Below, piece after piece: positions 32,301-43,032 of a stretch of DNA of 64,000 nucleotides. Source of the stretch: Silene conica (lineage: Eukaryota; Streptophyta; Magnoliopsida; Caryophyllales; Caryophyllaceae); assembly GCA_029255685.2 (NCBI GenBank), contig CM055319.2, forward strand, positions 17,387,247 to 17,451,246. Reading direction: 5' to 3'. The position numbers were made by a program, and so were the translations under genes. The notes beneath the pieces are model-generated. The model did no database searches. It had not been told where the DNA came from and saw nothing but the letters and a program-made list of their open reading frames with translations. Numbering within the stretch: position 1 is the first letter of the stretch; each line of letters opens with the position of its first letter.

Positions 32301-32406
32301 TGGGACAGACGATAATGTGGCTGATCCTTTAACCAAACCCTTGTCGCAAGCTAAGCATGATTCTCATGCTCGTTCTATGGGTCTTAAGAGTTTTCCCAAT
32401 GTGTAA
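29392..32406 (+). CDS. pol: Element D Pol: rest of protease, integrase, reverse transcriptase, RNase H
   Basis: One open frame in phase with the upstream gag. Counted from 29404: GAG-pre-integrase zinc region near 120-160 (WHCRLGH...CEACLLGK); integrase core D183 (HTDVCGP), D246 (LRSDRGG) and E282 (GVAERRN), with 35 residues between the last two; reverse transcriptase with KARLVAKG, QIDVKTAFLNG and the YVDD box at 673-676; RNase H with TDAS (D846), SPTEAEY and ADPLTKPL near the end. All catalytic residues are present. The length of 1000 residues is normal for Copia integrase through RNase H. Lacking its own start, it would need read-through of the stop at 29389. Confidence 0.9.
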   Translation, partial: GLREVEKVDKGDMDLRLGNGARVAATSKGTCTLALTSRYELKLNNCYFVPSLSKNIISVAMLDIEGYNFSIKDNCCVISKNDMVVGRANSINGIYVLETSDSSNNVYNVNNKGIKTSDPNESYVWHCRLGHINENRIKRLVKTNIIKPFEYESYGTCEACLLGKMTRNPFSGKGTRASELLGLIHTDVCGPLSITARGNYDYFITFTDDLSRYGYIYLMKHKSEAFTKFKEFQNEVENQLDRKIKALRSDRGGEYLSNEFDSHLKECGIVSQLSPPGTPQLNGVAERRNRTLLDMVRSMMSQTDLPNSFWGFAILTAIKSLNNSPTKATNKTPYEMWKGKVPNLSYMKIWGCDAYVKSKNDDKLAPRSEKCIFVGYPTTSRGYHFYKPQENKVFVSSEAVFLEKEFISKRQSGRNFELNEVREVQEPQTEAETDEDVPSSSTSVPIPPRRSSRVPHQPDRYVGLIEEDGSLDVLLLESDEPTTYKAAISSPDSIKWHEAMVSEMDSMHQNQVWDLVDLTKEMRPLQCKWIFKVKNGIEGHDDVYKARLVAKGLSQVQGLHYDETFTPVAMLRSIRIMLAIAAFHDYEVWQIDVKTAFLNGHLKEDVYMIQPEGFEDPKNPNKVCKLKRSIYGLKQASRSWNHRFNEVIKENGFTRSVEEPCLYMKFSGSNVVFLILYVDDILLIGNDVPMLSSVKGWLGNHFQMKDLGNAQCILGIRIYRDRSKRILALSQEPYIDKILRRFSMGNSKRGFIPMGSGIILRKSQSPTEPKDVERMKIIPYASAVGSIMYAMICTRPDVSYALSMTSRYQANPGESHWIAVKNILKYLRRTKDSYLVFGGEEDVCVKGYTDASFQTDKDDFKSQAGFVFILNGGAISWKSFKEPVVADSPTEAEYIAASEAAKEAVWIRQFIEGLRVVPNAEDPITLYCDNSGAVFQAKEPKSSNKSRHVPRKYHVIRVFIDRKEIAICKVGTDDNVADPLTKPLSQAKHDSHARSMGLKSFPNV

Positions 32407-33187
32407 CCGATTATGCGATATGAAATGAAAAATGTTGTTTTTACGTTCATATAAGATAATCTCGTTCATCATTTAAAGTTTTATACAACTTGTTTATTTT
32501 ATATACTTTGTTAAATCCAACAGGATTGTAGGACAATTGTTGAACCCTGTACAAGTGAACTGGATTAACTTAGTATTGCCCCTAGTCACTTATATGAGGT
32601 GACGTCTCGAAGTGACTAGATTATGATGCGATTGATGGTGAGTTCTTACACCATAGAGTCATAAGGGATGACTAGTCGATCATATAGACAAACTGTAAAG
32701 TACACTTGTGTCGGGCAGTGACCGCTTATAGAGTTCTTTAGAATTCAATGGAGCCTGGTCGTGGCAAGAGCTGCTATATATATTCTTATGAGTCGATTCT
32801 TTGACTAGAGACTGGTTGCTCTAGAGGTGACGTTATTCAGAATGACTTTGATTTATATTCTACGATCTTCCGTAAAAGGGGTCAAATGGATATATGTTGG
32901 GTCACAATGGATGATGTTGGCCAAGGAGAACAGTTGGAAAGAAATTGTTCTGCCCCTTGTCAGGGTTATCTTATATCTCAAGGCCACTCGAGGAGTAGTG
33001 AACTGGAAATGCGTGGCCACGCTCGGAGACTATCTATGGTAGATAATTCCGGTCTATCAGTTACACTCCATATCGAGAAAAACCACTATTGATTTGATCA
33101 CGTGCAAGTACGACCTGCAAGACACCTTGCATTGAGTGGGAGATAATGTAATAGAACAAGAGAATCGGTGATCCACACTTGTGAGGA
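32407..33187 (+). other. Element D 3' untranslated region
   Basis: Non-coding. The part from about 32560 matches Copia-1 7535-8191. The part from 32780 onward is the left end of the segment duplicated at 54994. Confidence 0.7.
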
Positions 33188-33199
33188 CAAGTGGGAGAT
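33188..33199 (+). other. Element D polypurine tract
   Basis: CAAGTGGGAGAT directly before the 3' LTR, identical to Copia-1. Confidence 0.85.
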
Positions 33200-34343
33200 T
33201 GTTGGAGTAAGTGTCCTCGACAATAATGTGATCACGTCAATTATGTTAATTAAATTGACAAATCTCTATGAAAGAATATTCATGGGATGATTCTTATCAT
33301 AAGTCAACTGGTCAACATTAATCGGTAATGATTGGCTTGCTAGAGTTTGACATTACTGTCGTAATGACGGTGATGACCAGTTGATCCCTTTAGGTCACAC
33401 CTTTAGGACAGCTATCTCAATATTAAATGTAACAACTGTATATTGATACGAGTTGATTCATTTCTAGATTGTGAATAAAATAAGGAGATAATTTATAATA
33501 AGATTATAAATCATTTTAGTGATTGAAATATTATTACTAAAATTTACATGTTTATGAAACATAAAGTTGATGAATGAATTAACTACAATTGTTGTAGCTA
33601 TGAAATGCGATTAAATAACTATATGTAATTATTTAATTATTAATTTACGATAAAGAGTTTAAAAATGTTAAGCTACGTAAATTATATTGTCCTAACTAAT
33701 GTCACGGATTGGATTCGTTTTGGTCATGTGGACCGTGTGATATGTCCCTCATACACAGACATACATTTACAATATTACATTGGATGTAATAGGAACAAAA
33801 GGAGGACAAAGCATTTATTCCTTGAGGCATGCTTGGGACATTTGAGAGGATTGAGAGCCAACCCATTGGGCACTCTCACCTCCCTCTCGGCCGAACCAAA
33901 AGAGGCAACAAAAGAGAGAGTTTTGTTCCTTACTCATTCATTCATACAATTTTTAGGGTTTTGGTTGTTAAGTGAGAACAAAAGAAAAGAAAGAAAAATA
34001 ATTCCTTTCTTACAAAACCCTAGCCGTGTACCTCCTTCTATCTAGTAATTTTGTGTGTTCATTCTAGCAAAATAACATACAAACATTGAGAGTTAGTGTG
34101 TCTTGGTGTTCATCTCTTGGAGGCCATCATCTCTTTGAAGGTTCAAGGAGGATCATCCGTGTTTTAAGCTCAAGAACAAGTGAAGAAGGTGACTTCACTT
34201 GTGCCCTAAAATAGCCGAGATTATCAATGTAAGGGAGCTAATATTTCTCTTATATCTCGACACATTTTGTTAAGCATGCATAAGATCTTCTATTTATAAA
34301 GATAAATAAAATAGTATGACTAATTAGGTTTTTGAACCTTACA
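33200..34343 (+). repeat. Element D 3' LTR
   Basis: 1144 bp, the same length as the 5' LTR. It is followed by the target copy TAAGG. Confidence 0.92.
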
Positions 34344-34348
34344 TAAGG

Positions 34349-37258
34349 GTCTAGTTGTCTAACCAATTGGGAGAGTGAAAGTGAGTGATAGGATACTTGC
34401 GTGAAGGTTGAGTTGTATACTTAGTATTCGGTGCAACCTAACCTTGAGAACCATGCTTAGATCGTGAAAGTTTGTGGATTGTAGAGTACTGTTTAAGGAG
34501 TTAGATAAGATACTTGATGATATAGAGCGACCTGAGAGGATGGCCTTAAGATGCTAATGATGAAGAATAGATGATTGAGGTGAGTTAGTATCACTTGACT
34601 TAGGTGAGTGACTAGGCTGAGAAAGGTCCGTTGTTGAGGAATACGAATCATTGGCTATAATAGTTGAGTACTCGAAAAATTTATGATTTCAACTGGGAGG
34701 AAGTGAATCATTATCTGGCCTTAGGTTATTTAATGGATCTTAGCGTTCTTCTATTGAAGAACTTAAAGGAAACTTGAGGATGCACCGCCAGTTTGTGAAT
34801 GGAATAAAGTAAGTCATTGGGAGAAGAAAGTTCGGAAAAACTTGATGGTTTAAGAATTGTTATCTGGTGGACAGTGAGGTAAGTAAGGTGTATATGACAT
34901 AAGAGTGGTAACCTGAAAGGGTTATTGAATTGTCATTTGAGGAACTAGCAGAGATGTGTCATCTCAAACTTTTGGGAATAGGTATTGTGATTATGATATC
35001 GTTTAAAGTTTGGAATATTAGGGTATATAAATCATAGGAGGAATTTTCGTGAGAACCGATAATTGAATGACTTGATTTGGAAAATAAGAAGTGAGAATCC
35101 CGCGAGAATAGTGAGAGACCCGCACCTTGGAAGATTCCGCAATCGTTCTTTTCACGTCGCTTCTCTCCTTTCTTCTCCTTTGCTTCTCCGTCTGACCTTG
35201 ACTTCAATTTTATTGGAGTCTATAGCCTAAAGTTCCTTACCTTGTCATCTTATTGTCCCTCGAGCCGCCTTTCGTTTGTCTCTCTCGAGACCTATGTCGT
35301 GTTTATCCCTGAAGTTCGCATCTCATCTCCTCTTCGGTGAGCCTTGTTCCTTTTCATCTAGAATAGTGGCGAGATCGACCTGTTCTTGGGGTAGAGATAC
35401 ATGCCTTGAGGAATGCTTGGTTCTGCGTTGTCAGGATTTGGTTGAGAGAGTTGGTGAGAATAGTGTTCGAGCGATGTTGGATAGTGTACCGTCTTGAGAG
35501 TTCCATGTAGGATGGGTCGGTGTGTAAGTGGTATTTGTAGATTTTGAAGTACCATTTGAGCATTTGAATAAAATGCTTGGAGTTCTAGATGAATTTAGAG
35601 GAATGTACCTTGGATAATGATGATGTGGTTAATTGGTTGAATGAGGTAAGTTAGTGCTACTTAATCTTGAGGAATTTTTGTAATGCAGAAAGGACCACAT
35701 ACTTGAGGAACGAGAGTTATTGGTAACGGTGTGAGAATGTTGAGACATTTACGATTTGACTTATGGAGTTGACTGAGTGTTTGACCGTAGGTCACTTATT
35801 GAACCTCAGCGTTTACCTATTGAGATACTTAAGGAAATTGTAAGATGCCCCACTGTTAGGTGGATTGTTTTTGATAGCTGTGGAATAATGGAAGTTTGTT
35901 GGCTTAATAATACTTCGATGGTGATTGATGGGTAACCATTGATGTTTGTGGTAATCATAGTGTAGAGATTTGCAACTTATAAGTGTTCAGTAATATCATT
36001 TGAGGAATCTCGGAATGTGGATAACTAAGTCTTACTGAAACTGTGGGAGTGAAGGTTGCTACTTCCTTGGAATTTTGCCTTGGGATGTATACTACTGGTA
36101 AGTGGTTAGAAACCAGAGGATTTAGAAGTTGTTGCCTTAGTAAGGTCGTGATTTGAATGTTCACTTTGGTAATAAAATTTGGAAATTTAGAATTTTGAAG
36201 CACCTTGTGGAATAATTGGTTGGGATCAAGCTGTTTAAAAATTGAAGTTATGGAATTTCGTTATGGTCCCCAACGGGAGAGGTTACAGAATAATGAATAC
36301 CATATCTTGAGTTTTGAGGTTCGATGTTATGGTAATGAGGATTTTGGGTTAGAGTTTCGGAAGTGCGTGAACCTTGGTCTAGGATGCGTGCTTAAGCTTC
36401 TGTCTGGTTGAGGAATACCTTGTTCTGTGGATAAGATAATGGCAAGAGAGATCGTGAAACCATTGGGAATCTAGAGATCACCTGAATCGTTCCCCGTGGG
36501 ATCTATTAGGAATCGTTGTGACGATGCTTTGTTTTTGAATTGAGTGGTTAGTGACCCCATGTTGGGCAAGAATTACCGTCTTGCTTGACCTCTAACCTGG
36601 TTGTTCTCTTCCTTCGATCCTTTCTCGTGTGTGCTGCCAGTTGTGAAACTGGAAACTCTTAATCCTTCGTGTCAAAGATAATCTCTATGACTGTTTCTGC
36701 GCTCCCAGCGACTGTTTTCGAAATTCGTTTCCCTATTGTTGACTCTAAATTTGCTGTTTTTGGAAAATCTTACTGCTTTTGGAGTTTGAAACCACTTCCT
36801 CTTCCGTTGGAGGTAACCTTTTGTCATTTTTACAATTCTACTCTTTCAAGAATTTGAGAATAAAAGTTAATTTTGAAGGAAACCTGGTTTGAAAGAGCCG
36901 AATGTTTTACAACTTTGATGGATTTCAGCGTTGGTTGCCACTGGAACGTGTTATTGGAGACGTCTGATAACCTGTGCCGTGTTTATCAACACCGAATCGA
37001 TCTAAATTTCGAATTTAATGATTTAATTTTGGGACTTGTCTCAGATTTGGAATGTCGGACTCTCGAATACGTAATGAGGATCCCAACGTCCATTGACAAG
37101 ACTTGTGCCTCGAAATCTTTTGCTCCTTAAAAACCTTTTTGGAAGATTAAGTTTTGAGTTGTCATGACCCGCTGGTTCATTTTGAAAGTTTTAAGTTGTT
37201 CTCGTACTTACTTCTACTTTCGAGTTTCGAGGACGAAACTTTTTGAAGATTGGGTGAT
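34349..37258 (+). other. Element B interior, after D (non-coding)
   Basis: 2.9 kb with no retrotransposon domain on either strand. Two stretches (about 34640-34800 and 35700-35860) resemble each other: GAGGAA-CGA-TTATTGG, later TTATTGAACCTCAGCGTT against TTTAATGGATCTTAGCGTT. It ends with GAGTTTCGAGGACGAAAC and TTTTTGAAGATTGGGTGAT, the polypurine region shared with A (43002-43032). Part of it matches the interior of C in reverse. Confidence 0.6.
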
Positions 37259-40079
37259 TGTAACATCCCGTATTTTCGTAAAATTTAATTTAATCGTTTT
37301 TAGATTATTTTATGTAATAAAATAATATGTTAATAATTTATTTCAAAGATTTTAATTTAATGAGTAAGATCCGTCTTAAGAACCTCAAGTCCTTAAGATG
37401 AATATACACTTGGCAAGGTTAAGTTCCCGACTCAAATACCCGTTTTAATATACAACCCGTTCTTTTAATACGGAAAGGACAGCTCACTTGTACCCTTAAA
37501 AACCTCAATGTCGACATAACTCCTTCCTCAAGACTTCTTTCTACAGTAAACACAAAACCTCCTAAAACCTCCATTGTTAAGCTTTTCTTTTGAGAAATTC
37601 TTCATCATCCGTCGATCAAATCAAGGTAAAAATATCATTTTCGGAATCCTCACTCGATTTCCAAGCCATCTATCACTTTAGTTTTCCATTTCTTTCACTT
37701 CGAAAAATCTGTCCGTTTTGGTAAGGAATCGTTTATGTCCTAAATTCCGTTTTCTTTGTTTGTAGGAGTGGGCTTAGACGATCCGGAGGTCGATAACTAC
37801 TTGGTTGAGGAGGATCTATAGCCGGAAAAGCTTGAAAGGTGACGATAATGAGATAACTCGGCCTTTATGTGTATATTAGCATGTTTGTTGTGTTATCTTG
37901 TTTAGCTTCTGATTTTATTGATGTTCATTGTTCAAAGGACATAGTAACATGTTTAGGATGTTTAATACGTGAAGAATTCATGTTCTAAGATGTTGTTTTG
38001 TATTCTTAAGTTCATTTTCAGTTTTTCATAAATTGCGACGGATACTTGCTAAATTCGTTTGAGGATTGTTATGGGACTTGTTTGCTGCTAGATAGGATGT
38101 AATTGAGGATTAGTAATGTTGGGTAAACATCATGTGTAGCAATTTTGAAGTTTGTAGGTCGATTTATGAAGTTTTCGATATGTTGCGATTTTGCGAAATC
38201 CCGTTACAGGCTCTCTGAGCCGGTCGACCGGCTGGGAGAGCATTTGTGTGGTTTTCATAGCTTTTGAGAAAAATGGCCTTGGACTGCCAGCCGGCCGACC
38301 GGCTGCCTGCCGACCGGCTGGTAGTCATTTTGTGTTAGGTATGTTTTGCGAGAACATAAGTAGGATGGGAGCCCAGCCGGCAGACCGGCCGCCTGCCAGC
38401 CGGCTGGGAGTGCATATGGGGTGGTTTGCGAAATAGAGAAGGCTAGGGAATGGAGTCCCAGCCGGCCGACCGGCTGCCTGCCGACCGGTGGGAGTCCTTT
38501 GTGATGTTCCTTGGTTTTGAGAAAGGCATAGGCTGAGGGGATTGCCAGCCGGCCGACCGGCTGGGAGTCCCTGAAGGCTGTTTTGTGTTGTTTTCGCGTG
38601 TAACTTTCAAACGGTTAATCAGTTGTATTTGAAACTCGTTTTGTATACCCGTGATATGTATTTGAGGTCCCCGGAGGACGGGCGACACTGTATTGGGTTC
38701 GGTAATGGAGTGAGGATAGAGACCCCCCGGTCGGGTAACCGAAAGGGAAACCGGCTCTCCCTCGTCTTAGTTCCCGGGATCAATTAAGTGTTGATTAATG
38801 GTAAGAAGTTAGAACTATAGGTTAGTTTCTACCTTTGGATGTTAGTGGTTACAATGGTTGTCGCGTGGTGGGATATGTGTTAAGCTCACCTCTGGACCCA
38901 CTACGTGTTTATATGTCGCGTGACGGGATATGTGTTAAGCTCACCTCTGGACCCGTTACGTGTTTTGCTTGGGCGTGTCAGGATATGTGTTAAGCTCACC
39001 TCTGGACCTGACACGTGATCGGTTGTCGTACACGGGATATGTGTTAAGCTCACCTCTGGACCTGTTGTGCGGTGACTGCGTATTGGGATATGTGTTAAGT
39101 TCACCTCTGAACCCAATACATGTTTGTAGCATTGGGATATGTGTTAAGCTCACCTCTGGACCCTTTGCTTTGGATGATTAGGGATATGTGTTAAGTTCAC
39201 CGCTGGACCCTTTTCATGATTGTAAGTTTAGGGATATGTGTTAAGTTCACCTCTGGACCCTTTACTTGATTGGATGTTGGGATATGTGTTAAGTTCACCT
39301 CTGGACCCGACATAGTGTAGTAATGGGATATGTGTTAAGTTCACCTCTGGACCCGTTGCTAGTGTTATGGATGTTTTATCTGCTTGCCTTGATGATGGTA
39401 CAGTGTCAGATATACATGATGAGTTATTGAGGTTTATTTGATTGTGGTTAAATCATCCAAGGCATTGGATGACTCTTAGTTCGGTTTCATAAATAGTTGG
39501 ATTGAAAGACCCCCCGACTGGGTAACCAGTAGGGAAACCGGATCTCCTTCCTAACGGTTTATGAAGTAGGTTGAGAGCCGTGCATTGTAATCGCATGATA
39601 GTAAGAGATCAAATGATGAGATGTTTATGCTTCACATGTTGTTATATGTTGGAGTATTCTGTATTGTTTTATGTGTTACGTGTTGTCACAAAAGGTGGCT
39701 AGGAGAACTCTAGTCACTCCCCACTGATTGTGGCGTACATGTTTTCATGTATGTAGGTACATGCTGGTTGGAGATGGGATCACAGGAGGGCTAGCGAGTG
39801 ATGATCCATCATCATATGACTTATACCCTATCGTTAACTAGACCGTTAGACTTTTGATACTTTGTTTTGGTGCCTGTAGGGATGTTCCATCCCAGGCTTG
39901 TATTTATGTTTTGGATTGATACTTAGAACTGCTACTTATCTACTGTTGTTTATATCAGTTCTGTTTCCAGTTTTCAGTTTAAGACTTCTCGCATGTCGTT
40001 TTTTTAAAAAGTTTTAAATTCCGCTGCATTTTTAGTACTTTTGTATGTTTATATTTCCGCTTTCGCGAGGGGTTTTACA
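37259..40079 (+). repeat. Element B 3' LTR
   Basis: 2821 bp. The short frame lies at 37766-37821, the palindrome array at 38208-38570 and the hairpin array at 38859-39361. Two of its palindromes are shorter than in the 5' LTR. CGTGA follows. Confidence 0.92.
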
Positions 40080-40084
40080 CGTGA

Positions 40085-42965
40085 GTTCCCAGATGTTTTC
40101 CCAGATGACTGACCAGGGATACCGCCAGAGAGAGATGTGGAGTTTACTATTGAGCTTGTTCCAGGTACCGGACCGATATCCAAAGCTCCTTACCGTATGG
40201 CTCCACCAGAGTTGAAAGAGTTGAAGCAGCAATTGGAAGAGATGATTGAGAAAGGATTCATTAGACCGAGTGCTTCTCCGTGGGGTGCTCCAGTTTTATT
40301 TGTTAAGAAGAAAGATGGTTCCATGAGACTTTGCATTGATTATAGAGAGTTGAACAGAGTGACCGTGAAGAATAGATATCCTTTGCCTAGGATAGATGAT
40401 TTATTTGATCAGTTGAGAGGTGCTTCTAGGTTTTCTAAGATTGATCTTCGATCGGGTTATCATTAGATTCCAGTGAGAGAGGCTGATATTGCGAAGACTG
40501 CTTTTCGTACCATATATGGGCATTTTGAGTTCGTGGTTATGCCTTTTGGGTTGACTAATGCACCTGCTATTTTTATGGATCAGATGAACTGCACCGTTAG
40601 TGAGTTTCTTGACACTTGTGTTGTGGTGTTTATTGATGATATCCTCATTTACTCTAAGACCGATGAGGAGCATGCCGAGCATCTTAGATTGATTCTTGGG
40701 ATTTTACGTCGACAGAAGTGGTTCGCGAAGTTCTCTAAGTGTGACTTTTGGCTTTCTAAGGTTGCATTTCTTGGACATGTGATATCTAGTGAGGGAGTTA
40801 TGGTTGATCCCGCGAAGATTGAGGCCGTTGTTGATTGGAAGAGTCCCAAAGATGTGGGAGAGATCCGTAGTTTCCTTGGTTTAGCGGGTTACTACCGTCG
40901 ATTTGTTGAGGATTTCTCTAGATTAACTCGCCCGATGACTCAGTTATTGAAGAAGGAAGCTAAATTTGTTTGGACCGACAAGTGTGAGAGCTCTTTCCAG
41001 GAATTGAAGACTAGGTTGACTTCCGCTCCCGTACTTGCTGTGCCAGAGATTGGAGTTGACTTTGATGTTTACTGCGATGCTTCGATGTTAGGGCTTGGAT
41101 GTGTGTTGATGCAGAGTGGTAAGGTGATATCTTACTCATATAGACAGCTGCGAGTTCACGAGGTGAAATATCCGACACATGATCTTGAGTTAGCTGCAGT
41201 TGTTCATGCCTTAAAGATGTGGCGTCATTACTTGATGGGATCTCATTGTCGTATTTTCACGGATCATAAGAGTCTTAAGTACATTTTCACACAGAAAGAC
41301 CTCAATATGCGACAGCGTCGTTGGCTAGAGTTGGTTAAGGATTATGACATTGAGTTATTGTATCATGAGGGAAAGGCCAATGTTGTTGCTGATGCGCTTA
41401 GCCGCAAGACTTCTCATTCGATGAGTGCTATGTGTGTATTGCCCGATGAGTTGTGTTCCGAGTTCCGGAAGTTGAGACTAGAGATGGTTGGTAGTGGTTT
41501 TGATTGGTTATCCGCTATGACTGCCGAGCCGTCCTTATATTGGGAGATTCGCCGGAGTTTACCTTCAGATGCTGATTTCAAGAAGTTCGAGGCTAAGATT
41601 TCGAGTGGTGTTGTTGCACCAGATTTAGTGATTGATTCCGATGGTTTCCTTAGGTTCCGTGGTAGGATGTATGTTCCAGATGTGCCAGATTTGAGGAAGA
41701 GGGTTCTTGATGAGGCTCACTTGACGTCGTATTCAGTTCATCCGGGTAGAGAGAAGATGCACAAGGACTTGGGACTTATATTTTGGTGGCCCGGGATGAA
41801 GAAAGACATTTTGGATTACGTGAGTAGGTGCTTGACTTGTCAACAAGTCAAGATAGAGCATAGGACGCCTGGTGGTTTGTTACAGCCGCTCCACGTTCCT
41901 CAGTGGAAGTGGGAGTGCATATCGATGGACTTTGTGATAGCATTGCCTAAGACAGTGGGAGGCAAGGATGCGATTTGGGTTGTGGTTGATAGGCTAACTA
42001 AGTGTGCGAAATTTGTGCCTATCAGAGAGACATGGGATATGGACCGTTTAGCCAGGGCCTATATTGCAGAGATAGTCCGTTACCATGGTGTCCCGAGGGA
42101 GATCGTTTCTGATCGTGATCCTCGATTCTGTTCCATATTTTGGAAGGCTTTACAGGAGGCTATGGGTAGCCGTTTGCTGATGAGTACCGCGTTCCATGCC
42201 GCGACTGATGGTCAGTCCGAGAGGACTATCCAGACTTTAGAGGACTTGCTCCGTGCTTGTGCACTTGATTTCCAGAGTTCTTGGGAGCAGCGTCTACCGT
42301 TAGTTGAGTTTTCTTACAACAACAGTTACCATTCATCTATTGGTATGGCTCCGTATGAGGCGCTCTATGGTAGGAAGTGCCGTAGTCCGATCTGTTGGGA
42401 TCTGGCGAGTGACGTGCACGACCTAGGACCGGACCAGTTAGCTGTTACGATTGATCAGGTTCAACTTATCAGAGGTAGGATGAAGGCCGCACAGGATCGG
42501 CAGAAATCCTATGCTAATGTTCGCCGTAGACCTCTCGAGTTTGAGGTGGGTGACAGAGTCTTCTTGAGAGTTTCACCGATGAAGGGCGTTAAGAGGTTTG
42601 GAGTTAAGGGCAAGTTGAGCCCTAAGTACATTGGGCCATTTGAGATCGTGAAGAAGATTGGTACTGCTGCTTACCGTTTGGACTTGCCTCCTAGTTTGGG
42701 CAAGGTTCATAGTGTCTTTCATGTTTCTCAGCTCCGTAAGTATGTTAGTGATCTGAGTCATGTTCTGCCTAGAGAGATCGAGAACTTAGAGCCGAGTCTT
42801 GCTTTCGAGGAGCGTCCCATGAAGATTCTAGACCGACAGGACAGGAAGCTTAGGAGCAAGGTGGTGCCTTTAGTAAAGATCCTTTGGCGTTGCGGTGATG
42901 TTGAGGAGCAGACATGGGAGACCGAGGCATCGATGCGTGCTGCGCATCCTTCTCTTTTCGATTGA
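40085..42965 (+). pseudogene. pol: Element A Pol: reverse transcriptase, RNase H, integrase, chromodomain (two stops)
   Basis: The frame resumes from 13232 with EFPDVFP and hits TGA at 40110 and TAG at 40464, both in phase, then is open for 830 codons (40473-42965). Counted from 40473: RT catalytic FIDD at 53-56 after FGLTNAPA; RNase H with YCDAS and FTDHKSL; integrase zinc region HPGREKMH...CLTCQQVK; integrase core D486 (SMDF), D547 (SDRDPRF) and E583 (DGQSERT), with 35 residues between the last two. The C-terminal 100 residues ([15 protein letters not shown], then [26 protein letters not shown]) look like the chromodomain-type tail of Tekay/Del chromoviruses. Enzyme residues are intact; only the N-terminal RT region is broken. 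Confidence 0.9.
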
Positions 42966-43001
42966 GGTATAGTTAGTTAGAATTTATCTTCGTTTGAGTT
43001 T

Positions 43002-43032
43002 CGAGGACGAAACTTTTTGAAGTTGGGGTGAT
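43002..43032 (+). other. Element A polypurine region
   Basis: TTCGAGGACGAAAC, then a purine-rich stretch ending GGGGTGAT just before the LTR. It is shared with B and C. Confidence 0.7.

Larger units (their letters stand above)
25951..34343 (+). mobile_element. Element D: near-complete Copia retrotransposon (Angela/BARE-like)
   Basis: 8393 bp with 1144 bp LTRs at 25951-27094 and 33200-34343 and target duplication TAAGG (25946-25950, 34344-34348). I count about six differences between the LTRs, so the insertion is young. The interior has a 1.8 kb leader, a shortened gag, protease motif, integrase, reverse transcriptase and RNase H in Copia order, then a 0.8 kb 3' untranslated region. A single in-frame stop (29389) interrupts the polyprotein. 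The lineage call is from remembered similarity of the integrase region and is moderate. Confidence 0.9.
13233..40079 (+). mobile_element. Element B: non-coding Gypsy derivative (LARD-like) carrying C and D
   Basis: It is flanked by the 5 bp target duplication CGTGA (13228-13232 and 40080-40084). The 5' LTR is 13233-14181 plus 23483-25388 (interrupted by C) and the 3' LTR is 37259-40079. The primer site is at 25390-25402. The interior (25403-25950 and 34349-37258) has no Gag or Pol. LTR ends, primer site and polypurine region match A and C, so B would depend on an autonomous relative such as an intact A. Without C and D the element would be about 9.2 kb. Confidence 0.88.

Noticed and set aside
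36205-37130. Several 60-85 codon frames in the B interior, kept in the duplicate
   Set aside because: Duplicate copies are nearly identical, so preservation is uninformative. No similarity to Gag or Pol and no linked domains.
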